Assembly: GCF_003144245.1 (NCBI RefSeq)
Contig: NW_020289979.1
Span: forward strand, 124,001-188,000
Length of the DNA: 64,000 nucleotides
Source: Jaminaea rosea
Lineage: Eukaryota; Basidiomycota; Exobasidiomycetes; Microstromatales
Direction: 5' to 3'
The notes under the pieces were generated by a model, which was not told the DNA's origin, searched no databases, and worked only from the letters and a program-made list of their open reading frames with translations. Made by a program: the position numbers and the translations under genes. Positions 46,810 through 55,609 of this stretch are shown here, in pieces. Positions within the stretch are counted from its first letter, which is position 1; each line of letters begins with the position of its first letter.

Positions 46810-49800
46810 ATGTCATCCATGCCAGCTACTCAAGCTAATGCAGACGGACATGGCTCTCTCAGCATCCAGGTGGTGCATACAGCGGGAATTACCAGGTGCC
46901 TTTACGCGCCCAAGGCTGCCAAGCTAGAGTAAGTGGGCGCGAACAAGAGGACACTTGCAAGGCGATGGACAATGAGCACCACTGACCTCGGACACTCGTC
47001 ACCCTCTCGCGCAGCCGCCTCTTTACAGCAGGTGACGACTTCCTCGTCCGCCTCCTCCCACAGTCATCCACCTCAGACACCCCCGCCCAACTAATCGAAG
47101 ACGCAACAGGTCCCATCACCTGGATCGACGCCGGCAAAGATCACCTCGTCGTTGCCTCGGAAGATGGCACTGTCCGCTTGTACCGCCACCATCCTGGCAC
47201 TTCACCCTCCTCCGCGGCTTACGAATCGCAGCTAGCCAGCCCGACAGACTTGGCCGCTGTCCTCACCCGAAATAGTCTGCCGGCACGCTGTGCTGCCCTC
47301 GAGAAGAGCGTGGGTGCAGGCAAGGCCCCTCGAGCTGCCATCTGTGGAGATGAGCTCATTGTCAAGCTAGTTGACGTCGAAGACACACGCCGCGTCAACC
47401 TTCTCACCGGCCATGCCCGCGCCGTCCGTTCGGCATCGTGGAGCCCTACTGCCCCTACTCTGATCACATCGAGCTGCGATGGCACGGCCCGCATCTGGGA
47501 CTGCAGCACGTCAGAGCCCGGTAGCACCAAAGTGCTGGAGCACCTCCCCATCACCCGGCCTGAGGACGAGACGGACGTGCATGCCGAGTGGCATCCTTCT
47601 GGGCAGAGTTTCGTACTTTTGTCCAAAGGAAACGAGCTTATCATTCACTCGGCGTCACAGGAGCAGGGGTGGGTGCGCTCGGGCGTCTTTGCTGCCTCTG
47701 CTCGCGGGACATCTGCCATTCCCCCGCCTACGGGACCAACTACAGCGCTCGCCTTTTGTCCCAATGGACGCTATCTGGCTGCAGCGACGACCGATGGGCA
47801 GGTGACTATTTGGGAAACTAGTTCTCGCATGCCCGTACGAGCGCGCAAGGCCGACTCGAACGTGACGAGCATCAGCTGGAATCCAGACGCAGACGCCCTT
47901 GCTTGGGTGGACACGACTGGCCAGCTCGCACGGTGGGAGGACGTGCTTGGGAGCAGCTATGCTAGTCCTTGCGAGCCTGTGGCCTTTGCTGCCCAGCAAA
48001 GCTCGGTAAGGGCTCGCTCTGCCGTGGACGACCTCTTCGATGGGACAGGCTTGGTTGATGAAGCCGAGGACAACGACGCCGCTGGCCGCTTCATGGACGA
48101 CGAGGCAGACGATGGCGGACGCAGACGCGATCGAGACGAGGAGGATGGCGAGGGCGACGAGGACGGTCTGGACGGCTTTCTCGTAGATGACGAAGGCGGC
48201 GAGTACTCACGCGCACTTGACAAGGAGCGACGCCAACGCAAAGTCACCAAGCCGTCTCGTCCAGGCACAACGATTGCTGCCAGCAGGTCGCAGCCTACTT
48301 TCCAGCCCAACTCGACCCCCATGCGCAACTCGCGACGCTTCCTCTCTCTCAGCCTCTTTGGCTCCCTGGTATCGATCGATCAAGAGACACACAGCGTCGT
48401 CTCCTTCGAATCATTCGACACGGCTGCTCGTCGCAACTGGAAGATGGTTGATCATTTCGGCTACTCGATGGCTAGCGTAGCCACCTGCGGAGCTCTGCTT
48501 GCCTGCCCCCAAAAAGGGGACAGTAAGAGTGCCGTACACTTTAAGCCCTTCGAGGCGGCAGGGGCGTGGAGCGTGCCAGGTGCCGAGTGGGGTGTAGAGA
48601 TGCCGCTGGGCGAAGAGGTGGTTGCAGTCGCCATGGGCGGGGCACCCGCGCAGCGTGGTGGGGACGAGGATGCGGAGCAGGACGCTGCAATTGCCAAGTC
48701 AGCAGCAGCCCTCACCTCGACAGCAATCGTGGCCACCTCTACGGGCTACCTGCGCTTCTTCTCTTCGTCAGGACTACAGCGCTATGTCTGGGCCATGGGT
48801 GGTAATCCGATCGTGGCTCTCGCTGCAGGCAAGCAGCACGCCATCGTCGTGCACCGATCGCATTCTACGGCGCTGGATGGCTTCCAGGACCTGAGCTACA
48901 CCGTCATTGATCTCATTACCTTCCAGACTCGCCAGACCGGCACCCTGCCCCTGGGACGAGACGTCACGCTTCAGTGGATTGGTTTCAACGAGCTCGACGT
49001 GCCAGTCCTCTACGACAGCCGCGGGGTGCTGTACCTGTTGGACCGCTCCTTCGCCGCGATCGGGCAAGCACGCTGGACGCCGGTACTAGACACGAACGCA
49101 CTGTCAGCGCAACGAGACGCCGGATCAAGCACCCGCACAACCTTCTGGCCTCTTGCGGCCTCCTCAACGCAACTCTTCTGCATCTTTGTGCGTGGCGCAA
49201 CGAGCTTCCCAGACCCATCCGCGCCGGGTCACCCGCTCATTCAGGAAGTGGACTATAAGCTGCCCCTCCTCTCGCTGGAGGAACCAGCTGGCGAGCTAGA
49301 GGAGAAGCACCTTCGGCAATCCTTGCTTGCTTCTTCTATCCGCTCCGCCTTTGCTTCTTTGCTCGTTCCGCCTACGGAGTACGCGGCTGACGTGCCTGAC
49401 CCGGCTGCGCTCGTCCATCAAGCTGACAAGGATGCTCTTCAGTTGATTCAACTGGCGTGCAAGGGCGACAAGCATGCTCGCGCCCTCGACGCGGCTCGCA
49501 CTCTGCACGGCTCTCGTATGCTGGAAGCGGCATTGCAGATTTGTAGCTTCTTCCACCTGCCGAGCTTGGCGGATCGGATGAGCAGCCTGAGGGGGTGGGT
49601 GGAAAGCAGTGCAGAGCGCGAGGAGAGGATGGAGCTCGATGCCGCCGAGGCTGTCAGGACGGAAGACTTTGCTGAGGCGGCGGAGAGGGGGAGGCGAAGC
49701 GGTGGTGGGCGAGTGCTCGTGGCCAGCTCGCAAGATTCGGGACGCGGTGCTACATCAGCAACCACATCGCACGCTCGTAGGGCGTTGATGGAGGAATTCA

Positions 49801-50722
49801 GATCGACTGCTGCTGACGCTGGCACGCCACGTCGTTCGCAGAGAGCTGGAGCCAATTTCGACGCTCTCTCTTCCTCGACAGCCTGTGAGGCCGCAGCCAT
49901 GCCACCGCCCGCATCGTCTCGCGCCTTGGCCGACTCGACCCACCTCAATGGCGACGCGACACGAAAACGCAAGGGCGACGATGACCTTGACGGCTCCCAC
50001 TCGGGCGGTGAAGACGACAGTGATGTATTCGTAGGTGAAGCAGACTCCCGCCCGCCTCCGCAAAAGCAACGCTCCACCTCAAATCCGTTCAGCAAGCCCT
50101 CCTTGACGAACGGTACCGCGCGTCCTGGCAATCCCTTTGCGCGTCAGCCAGGTATGACGAGAGACAGGAGCATGCACAAGTCTAGCTCCTTCTTCGATCG
50201 GGCTGAAGCGCACCTGAGCGGGACGGGCGCCGCTGCTGAGGCTGCGAGCGGCTCATCGAGCAAGAAAGGGAAGACGAAACAGTCCACCCTTTTCGGTATG
50301 GCAGGTGCGAATGGGAGCGGACGCAGCAAGCCCTCTTCTACGGCTTCGTCGGTTCCAGCACCTACGCCTGCCTGGGGTGAGACGCAGCAGTCCGAGGACG
50401 GCGGTGATGAGGAGATGGAGGAGAGCTTGCGATTGACGCTCGATTCTGCTGCCGAGAAGGAGGCGAACAGGCAGAAGAGAGGTGGACTGGAGGAGACGCA
50501 GATGCAGGGCGACGATGATGAGGAAGAGAGTCAGGTTGAAGGGGCGGGCGAGGCCGAGGCGGAAGACGAGCAAGAGCAGTCATCGAGTCGAGACAGTGAG
50601 TGAGATGGGGAGCGATTGGCGATGGAACGACAGAATGTTGTACTGACAGAGTCTACCCTCCGCCCCTATCTGCAGAGCTCGAAGCGTTTCGACGATCCAC
50701 CAAGACGGTGCCAGTAGCCTGA
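46810..50722 (+). CDS. CTF4: Replisome hub Ctf4/AND-1 (WDHD1) homologue
   Basis: Links the CMG helicase to DNA polymerase alpha and other replisome clients and supports cohesion. Exons 46810-46928, 47015-50595 and 50676-50722 (introns 86 and 80 nt) give 1248 residues in phase. N-terminal WD40 propeller: TAGITRCLYAPKAAKLDRLF across the first junction, GKDHLVVASEDGTVRLY, GHARAVRSASWSP, DGTARIWD, CPNGRYLAAATTDGQVTIWE and SNVTSISWNPDADALAWV (to about residue 330). An acidic linker is followed by the SepB trimerisation domain (LFGSLVSID, YVWAMGGNPIVALAAGKQHAIVVH, LSYTVIDLIT). The C-terminal 350 residues are disordered with Lys/Arg patches. The last short exon ends KLEAFRRSTKTVPVA; without splicing the frame stops three codons after the donor. 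No HMG box as in animal AND-1 is visible. Confidence 0.9.
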
Positions 50723-50809
50723 CCCGTGATACTGCTCATCTGCTTCTCCTCGCCTCTACAACGCTGCATCCTTTCCGCCTGCTCTTGCTTTCAATCCATC
50801 CGCTTCACT

Positions 50810-51790
50810 TCACCTGCCACGCTCCCCATCTTTGACCTCCGGCATTGTTACCTTCTTGCTCTCCCACTCCCCCTCCAATTTCTCCCTGACCTCCTTCAAG
50901 CCCAACTTCTGCCTGCCCTTCGCATCGAAATTGTCATCCTTGAGCCAGTCCTCGAAAGCTGCGCGACAGAGCGGCCATTCGTCATCAATGATCGAGAACC
51001 AGGCCGTGTCGCGCGAGCGTCCTTTCACGATGCTGCGTGCATATGACGTGGGACGGAGGAGGTCAGCTCCAAGCATTTCTAGGTCTCAAGCCTGCGCTAC
51101 TTACTAATGCTTCCTGAATACTCCCTCAAACCTGAACCCATATCGCTCAGCCGCCCTCTTACTAGGCGCATTCAGATCGTTACACTTCCACTCCCAGCGT
51201 CTGTAGCCCAGGTCCTCGAAGACGTGTCTGCCTAACAAGAGGAAGGCCTCCGTAGCGGCCTTTGTGCGCTGTAGCTTCGGGCTCAAGATGACATGACCGA
51301 CTTCGCAGCTTCGGTTGTAGGGCGCCACATTGGTGAGGGCAAAGCGACCAAGGGCAGGACGTTCAGCTCCATCGGAGGTGTGTACGGCCACTTCGTCTCC
51401 CTTGGGTACGAGCGCGAAAAATGCCATGCCCTTCTGTTGGACGAACTTGTTCTGATGCTCCTCAAATCCGGCTTGGTCCACCCAAGGTCCGTCCAACATG
51501 TAGGTGTGCAGCTTGTCGTGCTCTGGGTGCGCGGCAAAGGCGCACCAGAAGTCGGTGACGTGGCGGGTGGAGGGGGGAAGGAGGTCTACGTGCTTGCCAT
51601 GCAGAGGAACAGAGGTAGGAATGGGGGCGGCGTGCGTTGGTACGGAGGGTCCAATCTGTCAGGGTCGGCGTTGAGGTCAGTGCGGTGTAGTAGTGGGCAG
51701 GGCAGGTTGGAACAGCAGACCCACAGGCTGAGACCAGGCGGCGTACTCGGCGTCGCCTGGTTGATTCGCGGTGGGAAAGTCCATGCTCAT
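50810..51790 (-). CDS. GNAT N-acetyltransferase (RimJ/RimL type)
   Basis: Three exons (51725-51790, 51105-51655, 50810-51032), introns 69 nt (GTGGGT donor) and 72 nt, in phase, 279 residues. The GNAT core contains GKHVDLLPPS at the first strand, FALVPKGDE, LGRFALTNV, GHVILSPKLQRTKAATEAFLLL (motif A with the acetyl-CoA pyrophosphate loop; here PKLQRTKAA replaces the usual Q-x-x-G-x-G/A), WKCNDLNAPSKRAAERYGFRFEGVFRKHYIVKG split below by an intron, and TAWFSIIDDEWP. This layout matches the RimJ/RimL branch that acetylates protein N-termini or small molecules; fungal homologues are of unknown substrate. Convergent with CTF4, 87 bp apart. Confidence 0.85.
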
Positions 51791-52247
51791 CTTGATACTG
51801 CTTTCTCGTTCAGGAAGTCTTGAGGTCTCGTGCTCTTGCTCTTGATCGATGTGATGATCAGAGAGCTACAGATCCACTCTGCCTCTCGTTCGTCTTGATA
51901 TATCTTGGACCCTCGGTGTAATGAGTCAAAGCAACGCGATAGCAGCGCACGCCCGCAGCCCAAGAAGATCCGGGGCTTCCTGGGGCCCCCCTTCCGCTCT
52001 GGACTGCAACTGAGCGCCACGCATCGGCAATCGGTCGGAGAAGAGTGGGTGATGGGGACGGACCAGAGGTGCAAGCCGGCGGCAAGACGAGAGAACGGGC
52101 TGCAGGGCGCCATAAAGGAAGAAGGGTCGATGAGTGGGAGAGTGTGATATCGACGAACATGCGTGAAAAGAAGATGCGATGACAAAATGGTATAAGCGCC
52201 GACCCACTCTGCTGTACCCCATGTGTCCCACCGTCCGGTGTGCCCGC
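51791..52247. other. Intergenic: acetyltransferase promoter and SNAPC3-like 3' flank
   Basis: 457 bp between tandem minus-strand genes. An AT-rich palindromic GATATATC near 51896 lies about 105 bp upstream of the acetyltransferase ATG and could serve as a TATA element. Short ORFs are without features. Confidence 0.4.
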
Positions 52248-54404
52248 TTAGTCCAGGAGCGGCACAATAGTCCACGGATCTGCTCCTCCTCCTCCTTTTC
52301 CTCCTTCGTCACCATCCTGAGCGTCCACTTCCTCGCGCATTGCCCGCCAGCCCTTGTCTTCACTCACATCCGCATTGAGTTGCGCTTTGGCTGCGGAGGA
52401 TAGCGAGGGAACGACTTTGCGAGTTGTCGAGGTTGAGGCAGAACTCTTCGCTGGCTGCGGTTGCAGCGAGGCAGATGCATCGTCGTCGGATGGTGTGGAT
52501 GAGGCTGAGTCTGGCTGTTCGGCAGCGCCACGTTCTGCTGTCTGTGGCTCGGCTGGTTTCCCTCGTTGACCAACCCTTGTCGATCCCCTGCCTCTTGCTT
52601 TGCCCCGACCTCGTCGAGCAATAGTCGCCTGCTGCTTTGCCCGATGGCCGTTGCTGCTACCAGCTTGAGCGCCGTTGGCGTTGCTAGTTGATGCCTCGCT
52701 TGAGGCAGGATCGCCATTGGTGGTCACGGTCTGGGACCTCTGCGTCACCACCGTCCTTGGGCTTACCCCGCTCCAAAGCAGCGCACATCTCCTACACAGA
52801 ACTGTCACATGTCCGGGCAAGCTAGGCAGTCCAGCCTTCCTTGGTCCTGTTGCCTCGTTCTCCTCGTCTTCTTCGACGTTTTCGACAGCTGGCGGGCCAG
52901 CCCCGCCTACCACGGCCACTGTAGCCGCGTCGCGCTCGCACAGATTGCAGTAGCCCATTCCGTACTGATGCTCACCTGCTATGGGATTGGCCCATAGCGG
53001 GAGCGGACGGCTGAGCGCTGATGTCGAGAGGTAGGTGCTGATAGGGGTGCGGTAGGGTGGTGCAGCGGTAGAAGCCGCAGCGGAGGCGGTGGCATGCTTG
53101 TGGACGGTCGCAGGGGAAGGGTAAGAGGTGGGAAGAGGAGGAGCAGGGTCGTCCACTGTTGGCTTCCGCACCTCGTCAATGACCCAGAAATGCTCACAAA
53201 GCCCGTCCTGATGCCCGAGCCAGTAGGGCGTGTGCAGCCGTATCGGCACGCCAAGGTGGTCGAGACGCTGAGTGGTCATGGTTTCCTTCGCCGCCTTACG
53301 ACTAGGGTCAGCCTTCAGCATTGCCTCCACCATCCAACTTTCTTCGTGTTCCGCCACGACTAGCCCTTCTATCATCATCGCGCATTCTCCGCTCCTCTTC
53401 CGACCAGTGAAGCGCACGTCGTCTCCCTCCTCTCGCTCCGGCAAGTCGTCCATTCGACATACCACCGCATCCCTCAGCTCCTGCAGTGTTTGAGAGCTAT
53501 ACAGCTGTATAATTTGTGAAGGACGCGACTGGTCGTCTTGTTCATCTGCGGCACTTGCAGGCCCGAAGTGCGAGTGAAAGAGGGAGGTCGAACGATGCGA
53601 GATTGGTCCTGTTGGCTCCTCATCCTGCTCTTCTTCCTCGCCTTCGCCTTGTTCATCGCTCTGAGCGCTGCTCTGCGTGCGTCTTTTCTTCTTCGATGAC
53701 GCGCTTTTGTTGGCAGGCAAACTCTCAGGTACGTCGTGATGGCCGCGCTCCTCCCATCCTCTCGCGGCGATGGTGCGCAGCAGACCTTTTCTATCGGGTT
53801 TCAGAAGGGGACGCGAGTAGACGGAGATGGTCAGAAGCGCAGGAGGGTCGCCTTGCTGCTCCGCTTGCGGCAGAGCTGCTGAAGAGGAAGAGGAGGGCGC
53901 CACCTGTTCGAGAAGAGGAGAGGGCGAGCGTCGCGATGGCGTAGGTCGAGGTCGAGGTCGAGGCGTCCTGAAAAGGTGGCAAGGGGTCGGTCGCACGAGA
54001 GCATTCTCTTCTGACTTGATGGCGCGCTTCCAATGAAGCTTCATAGAGTCTTGATGGTGATGAAATCGGAAGGCTTTGGGCAAGCCGTTATCGCAAGAAG
54101 TCTTCGGCTCTTCATCATGGCCTCCTTCGGCCGGCTGCCCAGCCCAGACAGCAGATCTCCACCTCATTGCCCGCACCACATCCTCATCTTCCTCGTACTC
54201 TTCGTGCACATGCGCCTGCAATTCAGCCAGAAGATCGTCGTTGCGTCTTTGAACTGTCTCTGGTACCGCGAGTGGCTCTTGCCGCACTTGACCATCATCC
54301 CATGGAATTCGAGAGAGGTCCAAGGGCTCGGACGGCGTGTAGGGAAATTCGACTTGATCGCGCTTGAGCTGAGGCACATAGCGAAGGCCGTGTGGGCCCG
54401 GCAT
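52248..54404 (-). CDS. SNAPC3/SNAP50-like protein (snRNA gene transcription)
   Basis: Intronless, 718 residues. The central and C-terminal part matches the SNAPC3 (SNAP50) family, the subunit of the snRNA-activating complex that binds the proximal sequence element of RNA polymerase II and III snRNA genes. Landmarks: IIQLYSSQTLQELRDAVVC; EGLVVAEHEESW; LGVPIRLHTPYWLGHQDGLCEH followed by FWVIDEV (human has LGFPYLYCHQGDCEH); and two Cys pairs, YCNLCERDA and LCRRCALLW, equal to the family's terminal zinc cluster. The N-terminal 250 residues are acidic and Pro/Ser-rich with the patterned LTISVYSRP; about 150 disordered residues including an RGRGKARGRG patch follow the zinc cluster. Other subunits are not in the window. 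Only 75 bp separate this start codon from that of TXNDC9. Confidence 0.82.
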   Translation of the reverse strand: MPGPHGLRYVPQLKRDQVEFPYTPSEPLDLSRIPWDDGQVRQEPLAVPETVQRRNDDLLAELQAHVHEEYEEDEDVVRAMRWRSAVWAGQPAEGGHDEEPKTSCDNGLPKAFRFHHHQDSMKLHWKRAIKSEENALVRPTPCHLFRTPRPRPRPTPSRRSPSPLLEQVAPSSSSSAALPQAEQQGDPPALLTISVYSRPLLKPDRKGLLRTIAARGWEERGHHDVPESLPANKSASSKKKRRTQSSAQSDEQGEGEEEEQDEEPTGPISHRSTSLFHSHFGPASAADEQDDQSRPSQIIQLYSSQTLQELRDAVVCRMDDLPEREEGDDVRFTGRKRSGECAMMIEGLVVAEHEESWMVEAMLKADPSRKAAKETMTTQRLDHLGVPIRLHTPYWLGHQDGLCEHFWVIDEVRKPTVDDPAPPLPTSYPSPATVHKHATASAAASTAAPPYRTPISTYLSTSALSRPLPLWANPIAGEHQYGMGYCNLCERDAATVAVVGGAGPPAVENVEEDEENEATGPRKAGLPSLPGHVTVLCRRCALLWSGVSPRTVVTQRSQTVTTNGDPASSEASTSNANGAQAGSSNGHRAKQQATIARRGRGKARGRGSTRVGQRGKPAEPQTAERGAAEQPDSASSTPSDDDASASLQPQPAKSSASTSTTRKVVPSLSSAAKAQLNADVSEDKGWRAMREEVDAQDGDEGGKGGGGADPWTIVPLLD

Positions 54405-54479
54405 GATCAGCTATGCTCAGGTGGTGTAGCTAGAGCGCTGCTAGCCATGTCGTGACTCAAGGACCGAGAGATCGAGAGG
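54405..54479. promoter_or_regulatory. Very short divergent promoter, SNAPC3-like / TXNDC9
   Basis: 75 bp between opposing ATGs. Both core promoters and 5' UTRs must overlap each other or extend into the opposite coding region. Confidence 0.55.
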
Positions 54480-55545
54480 ATGGCAAGGAATGCAACGCGG
54501 CAAGGATTCTCGACGCCAAAGCGGAGGGCCGGACACGGCACGACACGACGGAACGAGCCACGCGACTCGGATTCGGATGAATCCAACACCTCGACCTCGA
54601 CCTCGCCGTCCAATTTCTTGTCATTCCTTCCAATCACTGCCTGCGATATGCCATCGTCACCGAAAGCGTCGTCGTCCAAATTATCCGACGATGGTGAGCT
54701 CTCTGACTCGGAACTCTTCGACGAGCTGGAGCGGGAGCTTGATGAGGACGACCACGAGGGAGGTGGCTTCGACATGGGCGAATATAGGGAGAGGAGGATG
54801 CAGCAGTTGAAGGAGGAGTGGGTACCGCGGCCCCTGACTTCAGGATGAGCTGCTCAGAGCTTGAGGCTAATGACGTCTCGCCCTACCCCTTCAGGTTGGC
54901 CTCAAGGCCCGCTCCCACTAGTGGTTCAGATGGGCAACCCCGCCTCCCAGACCTAGGCGTCGACTCCTCTCAAGTAGGCAAGTACATCTTCCTCGACTCG
55001 GAGAAGGAGGCCATCAAGCTGCTAGAGAAATCGGGAAGGAAGGTTGTCTTGCACTTTAGCCATAAAGAGTTCCAGAGATGCAAGATCATGGATCAGCATC
55101 TTGAGGTGAGAAAGCGCCGTAGTCGCCCTCCCCCACGTGTTACTCCTTGCTCACTGCTTAACCCCTTTGTACAGACATTGGCCGCCCTCCACCCTTCCAC
55201 CCTCTTCCTCGCCGTATCCCCGACAAAGGCTCCTTTTCTTGTGCACAAGATGCAGGTCAAGGTACTCCCCTACGTCGTGTGCTTCGTGGACGGGCAGGTG
55301 AAGGATCGAATTGTTGGGTTTGAGGAGCTGGGCAATACGGATAGTTTCAAGTTGCACGAATTGGAGGAGAGGTTAGGTACCGCTGGTGAGTGCAAGAAGC
55401 GCGAAGAGGTAGGAGAGAGTATCAGTGCTAATGTTTCGCTGCTCTGCCAGGCGTCATTATTCCTCGCTCGAAGCAGAACGCCAACAAACCGGTCTACGGG
55501 TTCGCGCCCCAGGGTACGACTGGGGATGGAGACGATTGGGACTAG
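54480..55545 (+). CDS. Thioredoxin-domain phosducin-like protein (TXNDC9/Plp1)
   Basis: Four exons (54480-54817, 54895-55105, 55175-55385, 55451-55545), introns 77 (GTGGGT donor), 69 and 65 nt, in phase, 284 residues. TXNDC9/Plp1 proteins bind the CCT chaperonin and modulate tubulin and actin folding. An acidic, helical N-terminal part (SDSELFDELERELDE, YRERRMQQLKEE) leads to the thioredoxin-like fold: YIFLDSEKEAIKLLEKSGR, VVLHFSHKEFQRCKIMDQHL, KAPFLVHKMQVKVLPYVVCF, DGQVKDRIVGFEELGNTDSF and LEERLGTAGVIIPRSKQ. As in the family there is a lone Cys (FQRCK) and no CxxC redox pair. The tail ends GDGDDWD. The first 80 residues are longer than in animal homologues and rich in Ser/Thr. Convergent with IRC3-like gene, 64 bp between stops. 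Confidence 0.9.
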
Positions 55546-55609
55546 CACTGACAGCAATGGCATCTCAAATGTACAACAGGATCCTATCCACGGCTGCACA
55601 GACCCTTCG

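Noticed and set aside
49448-50131. 227-codon minus-strand open frame
   Set aside because: Antisense shadow of CTF4 in its low-complexity C-terminal region.
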